NCBI RefSeq assembly: GCF_914767665.1
Contig: NC_059502.1
Location: 55,534,031-55,598,030 of the forward strand
Length of the DNA: 64,000 bases
Reading direction: 5' to 3'
Source: Harmonia axyridis
Lineage: Eukaryota > Arthropoda > Insecta > Coleoptera > Coccinellidae
Under the pieces are notes generated by a model. That model did no database searches. It worked only from the letters and a program-made list of their open reading frames with translations, and was not told where the DNA came from. A program made the position numbers and the translations under genes. Position 1 is the stretch's first letter. Each line of letters starts with the position of its first letter. This document shows positions 42,713-54,330 of the stretch, in pieces.

Positions 42713-43407
42713 CAAAATCGTAGTTGATTATTCATTATTTCTGTCAAAATTCCTGTGATAAATTGCTCAGTTATATTCAAAGTACCTATTATTTCAACGG
42801 TTAGTTTTCTAATAACTATGTTACGTTATTTTTATATATTATAAATATCCTGATATTGGAGGTTATTTCAACATTATATTGAAACCGTTCAAAAACCACC
42901 TTTCTATAGAACACGTTGATTTTACGTTTCCTAATACTATATCATTACGTTCCAATTCAACTTTAATATGAACATATTATTCATACTCTCTGTCGTTTAT
43001 ATCGGTACACTTTTATATCCAACATTTTATTATCATTCATCTAGAATATATCTTTTAATCGACCTCTCAACCTTTTTTTGACTCAAATAGTTGATAGTGG
43101 TAATGAATATCCTTTTTGAATCGATGATGAAACTAAGTTCTAATTATGGTACTATCACGTTGTTATATGCACTAGGTTATTTTCACATTATCAAGTAACG
43201 TTATTTCTCAATTGGCTCAGAAGCTTTCAACAAATTTTCCATTCACGAGAAAACGGGGAGTTCAGATGAAAAAAATTGGGTTTTTTCGATAGTTCTTTCG
43301 AAAACATATTTGTATAGCCCATGGGTAATACTGTCATATTGTGATTTTTTGATTTCACTGAAAGAATAAATCACAAAATCCAGTTACTCTCTTACGTGAA
43401 TAATCTT
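42713..43407. other. No gene recognised
   Basis: AT-rich, without repeats or frames of note. Confidence 0.4.
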
Positions 43408-43572
43408 GTCAAAATTTGAATTTCTCTTAAATTCGTTGAAAGAAAAAGAACTATAATACAGAGAACTATTCTGAGCAACCTCGAAGTACAAGTTCTTTAT
43501 ATTCATCTTTTATGTCCAAATGTTCACAAATTTACTTGGCTATTGAATTATATATGACTCTTGGCTAGTCTA

Positions 43573-43692
43573 GCAAAGTTGTCCATAACACGCTGAAATT
43601 GTCGGATCAAGTTAAAATACTGAAGTAGAGCAGCGCCGAGCGCGGTTAGTACTTGGATAGGTGATTTAGGAACACCGCATGATGTGAGCGTT
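43573..43692 (+). rRNA. 5S rRNA-derived copy 1, probably a pseudogene
   Basis: Exactly 120 bp from GCAAAGTTGTCCATAACACG to the end near ATGTGAGCGTT. Strong 5S signatures: CCATAACACGCTGAA near the 5' end, GCAGCGCCGAGCGCGGTTAG and TACTTGGATAGGTGA (internal control region box C), and GGAACACCGCATG near the 3' end. The segment between about positions 30 and 60 is diverged and CCGC is missing after GGTGA, so folding and function are doubtful. No TTTT terminator follows at once. Confidence 0.75.
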
Positions 43693-43916
43693 CATTTCCT
43701 CTAGGTAAAGTTCTCCGCTATAGAAACGGAAAATTAGCATGGATCGAGTACGTCAAAATTTGAATTTCTCTTGAATTCGTTGAAAGAAAAAGAACTATAA
43801 TACAGAGAACTATTCTGAGCAACCTCGAAGTAACAGTTCTTTATATTCATCTTTTATGTCCAAATGTTCACAAATTTACTTGGCTATTGAATTATATATG
43901 ACTCTTGGCTAGTCTA

Positions 43917-44036
43917 GCAAAGTTGTCCATAACACGCTGAAATTGTCGGATCAAGTTAAAATACTGAAGTAGAGCGGCGCCGAGCGCGGTTAGTACTTGG
44001 ATAGGTGACTTAGGAACACCGCATGATATGAGCGTT
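43917..44036 (+). rRNA. 5S rRNA-derived copy 2, probably a pseudogene
   Basis: The same 120-bp 5S-like sequence, 344 bp downstream of copy 1, with a few substitutions (GCAGCG to GCGGCG, GATTT to GACTT, ATGATGTG to ATGATATG). It shares the missing CCGC with copy 1, so the two arose by recent duplication of an already altered unit. Confidence 0.75.
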
Positions 44037-44158
44037 TATTTCCTCTAGGTAAAGTTCTCCGCTATAGAAACGGAAAATTAGCATGGATCGAGTACGTCTC
44101 GTCAAACATTGTATTTGAAATATTCAGACTGTGCCAGAAATATCACCATAATTCGTAC

Positions 44159-45285
44159 GTGTCATACGTGTATATTAACGAGCACTTACAAACAATCCAG
44201 ACAGTTGTTGAAAAAACAGTTGAATATAACATCCCGATACACCTAGCCTTTGTCGATTACCATAAAGCCTTTGACAGTGTCGAGAGGTGGGCATTCTTAG
44301 CAGCTTTAGACGATGCTAGAATTGACCGTAGGTACTCCGTTCTCATAAGAAATATAAACGATAAGCGACATTCCACGTAAAAATGGATGAAGACCTACCG
44401 ACCTAAGCTTTTCACTCTGGCCTTGGAAATTGTGATAAAAAAGATATTTTGGGATCGAAAAGGACTGAAAATAGACGGAGCGTATCTCAATCTATTGAGA
44501 TTTGCTGACGACAGAGTACTGATGAGCACAGACATCCATGAATTGAAATCGATTCTACACGACCTGAATGAATAGTCAAGAAGAAATAGGACTAAAGATG
44601 AATCTTGACAAAACGAAAATAATGGGCCATAGTCAGGAAGATATCACTATAGATAACATAAGCATAGAGAAGGTGGGACAATATGTATATTTGGGGCATA
44701 TGATTAAAAATGGAAAAGAAAATCAAATATTAGAAATTTAGAGAAGAATCCGCTTAGCATGGGCAGCCTTCGGCAAACTGAGTTTCATCTTTAAGGACAA
44801 AAATATTCCTTTACACTTAAAAAACAAAACATACGACAGCTTCATATTACCAGTGGCAACATATGGTCTAGAAAATATGGCAATAACGAAAAAAGTGGTA
44901 GAACAACTGAGAGTAACTCAAAGGGCCATGGAAAGGATTATGCTGGGTATAAGCTTGAGGTACAGAATTCCGAACACCGAAATACGAAAAAAGACCAGAG
45001 TAACTGACATCATGAGTAGAATAGCGAAACTTAAGAGGCAGTGGGTGGCACATGTTACAAGGCAGAGTGTGGAGAGATGGTCACACAAAGTGACGTTTTG
45101 GAGACCTCAAGAGACAAAAAGAAGCATAGGAAGACCGAGAAAAAGATGGATAGACGACATAGTCGATGTAGCCGGCAAGCAATGGATGAGAATAGCAAAA
45201 GACAAAGAAGCATGGAAAAAACTGGAAGAGGCCTAAGTCCGACACTGGATGAAAGAGGGCTGAAGAAGAAGAAGAAGAAGATATT
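44159..45285 (+). pseudogene. RTE-like LINE, reverse transcriptase to 3' end
   Basis: Reading frames with few breaks give LAFVDYHKAFDSVERWAF (motif A, catalytic D), KLFTLALE (after motif B, which is decayed), LLRFADDRVLMS (motif C, FADD intact), KIMGHSQEDITIDN, VGQYVYLGHMI, LPVATYGLENMAI and the C-terminal KLKRQWVAHV...SIGRPRKRW...DIVDVAGKQWM. Stops occur at 44378, 44573 and 44739. The last 127 codons (44853-45236) are open. The sequence ends in (GAA)n at 45262-45281, typical of RTE-like 3' tails. The endonuclease domain is missing (5' truncation). Confidence 0.88.
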
Positions 45286-45727
45286 AAAAAAACAATCGTT
45301 TATATATTTAAGTGTGCAATCACCTTTGTTGATGTCATATTAAATTCGTATTCATACATTTTAGACCATGTTTATTATTGATTCAATAGTTGGAGCAAAT
45401 GGTCGTTATTTACCGCAACATTTTTACTGATAATTAACGTTTGGTTACGCAATCATTTCTCAAAGGTTTATGACCGTACCTATGCCAATTAGGTATATCT
45501 ATAAGAGCTAAGAAGAATTTGGTCAGATATGTCTCTTTTTGTTTGAGTATTTTATTGTGATTTGATTGATCATGACGAATAACTCCCGTTTTATGGGGTA
45601 TGTATATTCAATCTTGTGAATTTTTTTTCTTGACGTCGTGTATATCATTTGATCATCTGGGAATTCACGAAATTGCTGATTAATCCTTTTAGACAGTTGG
45701 TTCATTGCTGTTGTATTGAGACCCAAA
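45286..45727. other. No gene recognised
   Basis: AT-rich. Its last 34 bases (TTGGTTCAT...GACCCAAAAAT, 45697-45730) recur after the third 5S-like unit. Confidence 0.4.
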
Positions 45728-46001
45728 AATCTTTTATGTCCAAACATTTACACATTTACTTGGCTACTGAATTATATACACTTGTAGTTACTCCTGGCTA
45801 GTCCAGCACAGTCATCCATAACACGCTGAAATTGTCAGTTCAAGTTAAAATATTGAAGTCAGGTGGAGCAGAGTGCGGAATGGAATTGGATAGGTGACCG
45901 CTTAGAAACACCGCGTGCTTTAAGTGTTTATTTCTCATAGGTAAAGTAGTCCGCTATAGAAACGGAAAATTAGCATGGATCGAATACGTCTCGTCAAACA
46001 T
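45728..46001 (+). repeat. Third, diverged 5S-containing unit flanked by direct repeats
   Basis: It matches the 344-bp units from ATCTTTTATGTCCA to ACGTCTCGTCAAACATT. It is flanked by TTGGTTCAT...ATTGAGACCCAAAAAT at 45697-45730 and again at 46002-46038. The flanking repeats may be a long target duplication or a host-sequence duplication. Confidence 0.7.
45806..45929 (+). rRNA. 5S rRNA-derived copy 3, probably a pseudogene
   Basis: CCATAACACGCTGAA, TTGGATAGGTGACCGCTTAG and AAACACCGCGTG are clear 5S segments. Unlike copies 1 and 2, this one keeps GACCGCTTAG, but box A (GGAGCAGAGTGCGGAATGG) is more diverged. It therefore derives independently from a more intact 5S ancestor. Confidence 0.65.
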
Positions 46002-46040
46002 TTGGTTCATAATAATTGTTGGATTGAGACCCAAAAATTT

Positions 46041-46839
46041 GCTTGAATAGGAAATAGCTATAGATAGATAGACCTTGAAGGCAGTATGACGTGAGTCAGC
46101 TATCACAGCACTGCAAGAAAGAAAGTAGAACTTGATGAATGAGATATAGCAAAAGTCCATAACAGGACATAAAACAGAAGCTTAAGCGATTGAGACTGGT
46201 AAAAATTTACTTAGTATCATATTTTGAATTAATGATTCTCTACAATCGAAATTGAAGGTGATAAAGTACCATGTCAGTTGTATGACAACAATTTGTCATT
46301 CCCGCAATAATTGTCCAATAAAATAATGAAATATTGATTATCATCTTCTTGAGTTGAGACTGATGGTTTGAAGAATTCGTGCTACTTGCACATTTACATT
46401 GTCTTCGTTTGAGCTCAAGCGACGTGCCACTGGTTTCATTGTGTTATTTAAGATCTATAGTCATTATTCGATTTCATCCGATATTTAACGATTCAAAGAA
46501 GTTTGAGGTACTAATTTGCTCACTTTTAGCCTTCTACCTAAATAAACTAATATTTCGTGATTTTGTAGCCATCTTTCTGTTCAGTTGAGAAATATATTAC
46601 CCCCTACTGGGGTATTTGTGACACCTCTCGACTCGGAACGTCTCAATATACACATAACTATTCATCAAAATGAAATTACGAACGAGGAAACCATCAGGCA
46701 ATCATAAGCAAATTATTTCAAAATTGTCTGTGCATTCATACGACAAGAAAATATGAATGCATTCGCATTTGACTGCATGTCTTCATTTTGACTGCATGTC
46801 TTCATTCGAGCAATATCTTGTTCTTATCGCTCTGATAAC
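46041..46839. other. No gene; 19-bp tandem pair at 46769-46806
   Basis: TTGACTGCATGTCTTCATT is repeated twice without a gap. Otherwise AT-rich unique sequence. Confidence 0.5.
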
Positions 46840-47154
46840 TGATTAACAAACGGTGAAAGACTTGGAAATCTACCCCAGCCCCTACGAACTCTGAGACATG
46901 AAGTACAAGTAGCTTGGGATAGTATCCTTCAAGAAGAAATCTTATTGCATCAATGCCGAGACGTGTTGGGGAGTGTATAGATAATCGCGGTGGACAAACA
47001 CATTATTAACAAATTTATTAAAAAAAAAATTAAACCCTTCGTTTTTTTCTCCAAATTTCAATCATTTACTCCTTGCTATACTATCTATGTTTCACCAAAA
47101 AAAATTAAAATTTGAACAGCCCCTTCTGAGTGTTGAAGTTTCTTTGTCAGTTAG
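46840..47154 (+). mobile_element. Tc1-like element with long terminal repeat, 3' part only
   Basis: Frames read ERLGNLPQPLRTLRHEVQVA followed by WDSILQEE, then pieces equivalent to MPRRVGECIDNRGGQTHY. This is the C-terminus of Tc1-like transposases (TLRELR..V..AW..IPQE...L..SMPRR). After about 50 bp the terminal repeat runs 47043-47154 and ends TTTCTTTGTCAGTTAG. Its inverted counterpart is the 5' end at 28795-28905. The catalytic core is missing. Confidence 0.75.
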
Positions 47155-49279
47155 AGAACAAGAAAAGAAACCAAATGAAATTATCAAAATAATTTTTTAT
47201 GTAGCACGCTTGAAATAAAATCAACCAAAACTATAAAAATTGAAAAAAAACTACCTCATCCAAATTTCAAAAACTCCCCAACCCCCGTCAGAAAAACTGG
47301 GAAAGCAATCACCTCGCTACGTAGCGAAGAGGGGATGGGAAGAAGAGGGAAGGAGATAGGAGCATATTCATTGGAGTGGTGCATTAGTGTTTACATGTTT
47401 ATGCCAATGTAAATCGCGAGGGTTGGGATCCATTGGGATAGGGGCATAAGCCTTCGTTCTTTCTATGTTTCCCTGATGCGAAAGGGTTGGCCCCGTTGTC
47501 GGGCTGGAGTGGATCGGACAACATCAGGGGTGGGACGCGCGATTTTCTAGTCAATTTTACAGCGGATTACGTTCCGATAATCGTTATTGTTACGGCGTGC
47601 GATGAGTGGCTGCGTTCGGAGAATGGGTCATTAGTTTTAAGTGTTATTACAGTCTAAGCTTTAAGGTCTTCCGGGATGATTGCAGTATCCTTTTACATTC
47701 CTACAGGTCCTTTAGAAGATAGCAAATGGTGGAAGTCCTTTAATGAAGCAAAATTCTCAGCATCATTTATAATTTTCCTGTACAAATCGACAATATTTTA
47801 CTTTTTAAGTTGCTGATAAATCGAATTATACCTACGAAATGATTTTTTCAGGCCTAGATGACGAAATTTTGTTATGCAGAGCTAGTAGCCATGGTAGGTA
47901 TTTTCAAAGAAACCTTTGAAGATTATTTGTTACATCACTACAATTTTCCTTGTATTAAAGGCTCATATTCAAGGAGATAACAACTATTGCGATAGTACTA
48001 TCACCGTGAAAATGAGCCTTAAGGTGAAGATGGATTCGATTTTGTTTCAGACTTTTTGAGATGGTCCACCAATTGCTTTGGTGTTTTGCTTAACCAGAAT
48101 TCTGTAAGGTGGCGCTCTTCAGAATTGTTCGAATTTTCGCTCTCTGTCTGGCGTCGTTTAAAAATGAAATACTGATTTGAGACATTGCAAACTTTCACAA
48201 TAAATTACAATTAAGTTATATAATAATAAAGCAATAAGTATACATCCTTGAGGATGGGTTATCGATCGATGCAAATTAAGAATTTTAACAATGAATTCAA
48301 TTACAATTAGCAGTACTTATATACCTTTTTTACATGAATATGATACGTATCGAAATTGAATCGAACAATATGATTAGTTTACCTGGAACTGATGCTTCAG
48401 AAGAAAAGAAACACATTATTTCCATTCATTATGAAGGTGTTCAATTAAATATAAATGACGGTGAAATATATAGAAACAAGGAAGAAAGAAACCACAAGTT
48501 AGCTATGCCAAGAAGTTTGTGTATATCAATCAGTAACACAGGAACAATATTCCAAATAAGAATTGGAAAACATAAAAAGTTATCTGAACAGAACCGATAC
48601 AGAATTCAAATGAAATATAAATTTTAGCCAGAATCGAAGTAAGTACCTACATGGTTCAAACTTCGATTTTGAAATTTCAAATACATAAAATAAAACTCTA
48701 GTAGGAGAATGGAGGACCTCATTTTTTTTTCTCTTCAGAACCCTTGGGTCATTAAAATCTATCTTCTCTTCGACGATTATGTTGCTTAGAAGTGTGAGGA
48801 ACTCATCTAGATTTATTATTTGGGATGGATGCATCAGTCGATCTGACACTTTCAATCAAGCATATAATGTCTCTGATGGATCGGTTTTTCGAATAGTACC
48901 TATTTGTCCTTGAATCCCTCCAATGCTGCGGTAATGAGGAAAATTAATTTCGTTATCCAGTTCAAACCTATTGATCATATACCAGGTAACTCAAACCGGT
49001 GGTGGAGCCGCCAGTGCCATACCACTTTTTTCCCGTTAGAACCAAGCTTCAACAGATACATCAAATTTTCCCAAAATAAAATTGAAACTGGATCTAGCTG
49101 AAGTTGAGTGATGCTATATTTATTGTTGTTCCAAAAACTGATAACAATAAGTTCTGTTCTGTTCTTGATGGGAAAAATTGAAAGGAAACAATGGCTTGAT
49201 AAGTAGGAATCAAATGACAGTTTTTTTTTGTCTGGTTCCCATGAAAGGAGATATCCTATAATGTTCAGAGAACATCGTG
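47155..49279. other. No gene; GC-richer island at 47270-47660
   Basis: The island (TCGCTACGTAGCGA near 47313, then G-rich stretches) is unique-looking and not coding in any long frame. The frames 48334-48627 (plus) and 48855-48580 (minus) have no recognisable domain. Confidence 0.4.
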
Positions 49280-49740
49280 AAAACCAAGGAAAAGAAGGTA
49301 GGAATTGGTTTGAATTTCTGAAGGTTATATATGCTTCGGAGAACACTTCCCTAGGCAATGTGTTCCAAAGCCTCGCTGTTCGTTGGATGAACGAGCCTTT
49401 CAAAAGAGATGTTCGTCAGGTCTCCAAAGTGACCACAAAAGGATGTGAAAACTAAGCTTGACAGGTCAATCTCGAAGAGACCGCCAAAGGAGGAACGATT
49501 GTTGTTTCAGAAGAGCATCGCCCATGGAAATATCTATAAAATTGAGACAGATCGCTTACTTTTCTTCGATTATCCAGAGTAGTGAGCAAGTTAGTCAGCG
49601 AGGCATCACCGACGAGACGAATTTCCGTTTTTGGACAGAATTCAACAATTTCAGAACATGTTTAGGTGCCGCACTCCGAATATGGGAACACTATTCCAGG
49701 ACAGGTCATTTCTGTGCCTTATGAATGAGTAGCTGACTGG
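49280..49740 (-). pseudogene. LINE reverse-transcriptase C-terminal fragment
   Basis: On the minus strand from 49740, pieces in shifting frames correspond to SVQKRKFVSSV, VSDLSQFYRYFHGRCSSE, IVPPLAV, HPFVVTLET and then KGSFIQRTARLWNTLPREVF. This is the classic tail of CR1/Jockey-like elements (F.R.FHGRCS.EL...PP...RT.....SF..RT..LWN.LP..VFP). It is 5'-truncated and interrupted by stops. The frame downstream (49280-48975) is non-homologous read-through. Confidence 0.8.
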
Positions 49741-52289
49741 AAGTGGAACAGCTCCTGGCACAAAACAGAAAACCAAGTTTTTAGGATGCACTTTCAGCAA
49801 TTGATCTCACGTGACATTCTCAAGAAAGGTTATTGCCGATAGTAATACCATCGAGATGGATGACTTCAAAGGTATGATTATTCCTGATAAGCTTATGTTG
49901 GGCATAGTGAGATCGGCCTTTCTAGAAAAAAGACATACTTGTGTTTTGTTTGCATTGAAATCTACTAAGTTAATGATCCCCATTCAAGAATTTTTGCCAA
50001 GTCCCAAGCTAATCTATTTCCAAGTTTTTTTGTTTCACTTTTAATTATTTGATATAACGATAGTTTCGCTATACAGTAGCTTCTTCTGCTATTTTCCTTT
50101 TTGGAATTATTATTTGGACTCTGATGCATCGACAACAACAATTAAAAGGCGGTATAATGACTTTAAATGCAAAATAATCGAATAATCACCAACGATGCTC
50201 AAAGCTGTAGTAGTTCAAATCATGAAGTTGGGAGAAATAGCGGTGGATTCATAATTTTCTTTACAATACGGAAAAGTGAATATCAATACAGGATAATCAT
50301 AATCAAATCTTGAGGCGAAAATTTAGGGAACATACATAGGCTGATATTCTTGAAAATTATAAGCACTTCTTTGAATTCCTCTTGATTTAAACAAAAAAAA
50401 AGTTGGTGAACGTTTCACCAAACAATTCTCCAAGAATATTTTTCTTTTGAGGTAGGTACGCACTTTTTTCTGATCTACATATATATAGTAATACATTTTT
50501 CAGTTCGGCATCTAATCAGATCCGAAAGCAAAAAGCATATCGAGGTATTGAACATTTCAAGACAAGAACGCAAGTAAAACAAATGAATTGATGTGAGACC
50601 TGCTTCAGGTCATAAACTTAAACTGATTGATCTACAACCACTGAGCCCCAATACAGTGAATAGCGAAACTGTCCCTTAAAGATGCGAACACGCTGTTTAC
50701 TAGTTTTCTACTCGAGTCGGCATCTACTATCTAGCATTGGATTGCGTTGTGCGTTCTAATGTGCGCCCGGGCTTAGATGCGCGTTAGAGTACATGCATCA
50801 CTTTTGAAGGTTACTATGTTGACTCATTAAGTCGAATTTTCAAACGTACAATAACATTAAAGACAATATCATCTAAAATTTTCACTTTTCCTCTACCGGA
50901 GGAAAAAGTATAGCTAGCAATGATAACTATCAACTATTATACTTCATATGTGTCAAAATTAATTCAGCATGACAACCGTAACTAGAAAAGTTTTCCAGTA
51001 AACAATTAATTATAATGATCGTTAATATAAATCTCCAGATCTTATGAATTTCACAATGTTTGTAAAAAAAAATAAAAAAACACATTTATTACTTTTCATG
51101 GCTTGCCATCAATTACCCGCCAAACGTAGTTAGGTTACGCCACTGTCGATGAGTAAAAACTCTAGAATTACAAAAATCAAATAGAATAAAAAAGAGTTTT
51201 TGTTTCAAGTAAAAGTTCTTATTCTATGATGAACTGACTGGATTTTGGATCTTCTTACCTTCATAAAGATTATCTCAAACCATATAAATGAATTTTCATG
51301 AGTTGAAGACTGAATACATGAAATATTCGAAGCTAGTGCTGAAACTATCCAACATTAAATGTTGTAGTTCATGATATTTATTGCTTTTATTTCGTCTACG
51401 AATTCCCAAAAAATAACATATTCGTTCCAATCATCGCCGAGATTAATCATTGGAAACAACGAACCAGAAACGAATCGAGCAACAGTGTACCATTCCATGC
51501 AAACCTTCACCATTCAGAGTTTCGTAATTTTAATTAAGTTCGCGATTCGTTAGAAGCAATTTCCGCCAAAGATATTAAACGTAACGATTATATATGAATA
51601 CAAAAGTCGGCAGGGTAGTAAAATTCCGTCGGAAACCGAAAGGGTGAAATTTGTATTTCGAAGTGAGAGAGAGAGAGAGACAGAGAGGGGGTGGTTTAGG
51701 CCCGGTCATATTTCACAATTATTAGAGCAACTCGAATCATACACATAATAGGTAATTTCTTGCATTAATTACTCGATTAAATATTAACGTTGGCAATCAT
51801 AACGCAGAGTTATACAGTTCTCCGCTGTTCAACCCTTTCTCCGGCGCAACAACCCCCACCCCATCCCTAGCCTGACAGGCGCTACAGATTACGTCGGTGA
51901 AGTTGTAGTAATAACCAGATGGAAATTCCCTGAGCGCGCCCGCAAAATGAAACTTGTTACCATTGAGCTGTGCAGACGTATGTACGTCTAGGCAGTTTTC
52001 AGTTTCGTGTTTGTCTTTTGATGCTGTTAAAGCGGATATGTTCGTGGCTGTGAGTTCTCAACATTCACGTCTGTCTAAGTCTTGCTCCGTTGTAAGCACA
52101 AAAAGCGTTTTATCGAAGATGCTCCCTGCTTTTAAGGGCTTAGGGCTTGCTATGGGGATGTAATGATGTTGAAATAACGCGCCGAGGACTTTTTTGTTTT
52201 ATATCCCATGTGTGTGTTCCGCTCATCATGTGGGTGCACAGAATTAAGAACTGAGATTTATCTATCAACAGTCGAAGAACTTGTAGGCT
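49741..52289. other. No gene; small mariner-end-like piece and a GC-richer island
   Basis: At 50790-50850 TGCATCACTTTTGAAGGTTA and the following bases resemble a mariner C-terminus (CITLEG.YVD) but are too short to be sure. (GA)8 lies at 51665-51680. The stretch 51400-51950 is unique with TAATTA-type sites. The frame 51954-52163 is unassigned. Confidence 0.4.
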
Positions 52290-53550
52290 CTTAATCCCTT
52301 GTTCGAGTCTTCTTGTTCTTACTGTGGTGTCCTATATTAAATGTACCAGTCTTGAAGAAGAGGGATCCTTTCGTTGTTGATAACTATACAGACCAATTTC
52401 TATTTTGTCTAACTTCTCCAAATTATTTGAAATTATTGTCTACAATAATGTTTATTCTGCCATAAGGAGTCATATTAAGATTGAGCAGCATGGGTTCATG
52501 GCAAGGAGATCTTTCGCAAGCAAGTTGACGGTATTTTCCCAGCATATTTGCGAAGTGCTCGATTCCGGTGGTCAAGTTGATACAATATACACAGACTTTC
52601 AGAAGGCTTTTGACAAGGTTGCGCATGATCTTCTTATATCGAAATTGCGCAACAACTTTAGCTTTTCCAAGAGCCTTGTCAAACTGTTCCGTTCATACCT
52701 GGTTGATCGTCGTCAATTCGTTCAGTTGGAGGGTGTACGGTCATCTGAGTTTATACCCACTTCTGGGATTCCTCAGGGCTCTAATCTTGGGCCACTTCTA
52801 TTCATTTTGTTTGTTAATGATTTGATGGATGATCTTGAATTGCCACATCTGATGTTTGCAGACGATTTGAAATTATATTATGAAATTCAGTCATTGGAAG
52901 ACTTGAACTTCAGCTCGAGCTGGATAGTGTTGCCAGGTGGTGTGAGGATAATCTTTTGAGTTTGAATGTTTCAAAGTGTAGTATTGTTGGATATGCTGAG
53001 ATGTGAGTATTTCGTCGGGGATCAAGTTCTGTTTCGTGTTGATGAAGTGAAAGATCTTGGCGTGGTTTTTGATCATAAGTTCACTTTCATTCCACATATC
53101 TCCCAACTTATTTCATCTGCCTCGAGAACATATGGATTCATTGCTCGAAATGGCAAATATTTCACTAATACTTCAACATTTTTGAGTCTCTTTCATTCCC
53201 TAATCCGAAGCAAGTTGGAGTATGGGAGCATTACTTGGCATCCTATTTATTTTTGCCATCAATACCACCTTGAGGCCGTACAGAGAAGATTTTTGAAGTT
53301 CTTAGTTTGGAGGGAGGATGGGGTTTATTCACCAAGAGGATTCGACCATGGTGCATTATTGAGTCGATTCAATGTTGTTTCGCTGCGGGATAGGAGAGGA
53401 ATTTTGTGTCTCAGATTCCTATACAAACTACTGCACAACAGTTCTGACTGCCCACCTCTTCTGGCTGCTTTGGGATTTCGAGTTCCAAGACCTGCGTCCC
53501 GTGCGGTGGAGTTATTCCACCTGGGCACACCGAGGACCAATTCTTTATGA
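52290..53550 (+). pseudogene. LINE reverse transcriptase (Jockey/CR1-like), two long frames
   Basis: From VPVLKKRDPFVVDNY (about 52340) it continues with NFSKLFEIIVYNNVYSAIRS, IYTDFQKAFDKVAHDLL (motif A, catalytic D), SGIPQGSNLGPLLFILFVND (motif B, intact) and HLMFADDLKLY (motif C, FADD). After frameshifts near 52910 and 52995 it reads VDEVKDLGVVFDHKFTFIPH, SKLEYGSITWHP and LEAVQRRFLKFLVW to a stop at 53548. All three RT motifs are intact, and only two frame breaks and a 5' truncation separate it from a coding RT. The first frame starts at TTG, not a real start. Confidence 0.9.
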
Positions 53551-53739
53551 TTATATATATATATTTTTGTCATATTTTTTACTATCTGTCTTCTGTTTCA
53601 TCCAAGTAAATATTCTTCAAAGCCTTCAAAATATCATTATACCCACACTTCAAAGCTTTAACAGCACACCATTTGATTATGTTCAAACCTGTGACAGTGA
53701 CCTATGCTTCTTCATGTGAGGTATTAGAGCTTTCTTGAT

Positions 53740-54330
53740 TTTATTTCTTCATTGATCTGGCAAAAGCTTTTGACACCGTGAATCATGAGAAACTACTGAA
53801 GACCTTAGAAGATTATGAAATTAGAAATCGAGCTCTATAGATTGGTATGAAAGTAACTTATTCATCGAATAAATGTCACTGTGTTCAATTTGGCCGGCAA
53901 TTTAGCTCCTCGTCTCCTGTTGATTGTGGTGTACCCCAGGGAACGATTTTGGTTCCACTGCTGTTTGTTGTATTTTTGAACTCTATCTTCTCCGTAGATA
54001 CTAAGGGTGAGATCACTGCATTTGCTAATGATGATGCTGCCATTTTTTACCAGGCTGAAACATGGGAGATACTTAAGGACCAGGTGGAGGAGTATTTTCC
54101 TATAGTAATACATTTTTTTGATTCTTATGATGAAACATGTTTATGCCATTCTCTACAACCTCTGTGCGGGCTTCCTCTTTTCAATCGTTATCTTTTGTAA
54201 AGGGTGGACATACGTTCAGAATACAAATTGTGAATAAGTTCAAATACCTGGGGGTGTATATGGACCAGCATCTATGATGGAACTTTCATATCGACCTTTT
54301 AGTTAAAAAACTACGCATATTATATTGATA
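53740..54330 (+). pseudogene. Second, different LINE reverse-transcriptase fragment
   Basis: Reads FFIDLAKAFDTVNHEKLLKT (motif A), VDCGVPQGTILVPLLFVVFL (motif B), ITAFANDDAAIFYQ (motif C with N in FANDD where FADD is usual) and later NKFKYLGVYMDQHL. The spacing between A and B is shortened. It differs in sequence from the LINE ending 190 bp upstream, so two LINEs inserted side by side in the same direction. Confidence 0.85.

Larger units (their letters stand above)
43408..44098. repeat. Two tandem 344-bp units containing 5S rRNA-like sequence
   Basis: Unit 1 (43408-43751) and unit 2 (43752-44098) are nearly identical, differing at only a few positions. Each starts GTCAAAATTTGAATTTCTCT and ends at GATCGAGTACGTC. 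A 120-bp 5S-like segment sits inside each, flanked by about 165 bp upstream and 60 bp downstream of shared sequence. This is the layout of tandem 5S rDNA (gene plus spacer) or of a duplicated 5S-derived element. Confidence 0.85.

Noticed and set aside
48334..48627. 97-codon plus-strand frame as a host gene
   Set aside because: No recognisable domain, low-complexity surroundings, no splice or neighbour support.
50790..50850. mariner C-terminus
   Set aside because: Only about 15 codons of similarity; too short to support.
52295..52330. tRNA-like B box (TTGTTCGAGTCTT)
   Set aside because: No matching A box or cloverleaf upstream at the right distance; the region is better read as LINE coding sequence.
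52405..52959. Complete reverse-transcriptase gene starting at 52405
   Set aside because: The frame starts at TTG inside the domain, and the domain continues in other frames; it is a truncated pseudogene.
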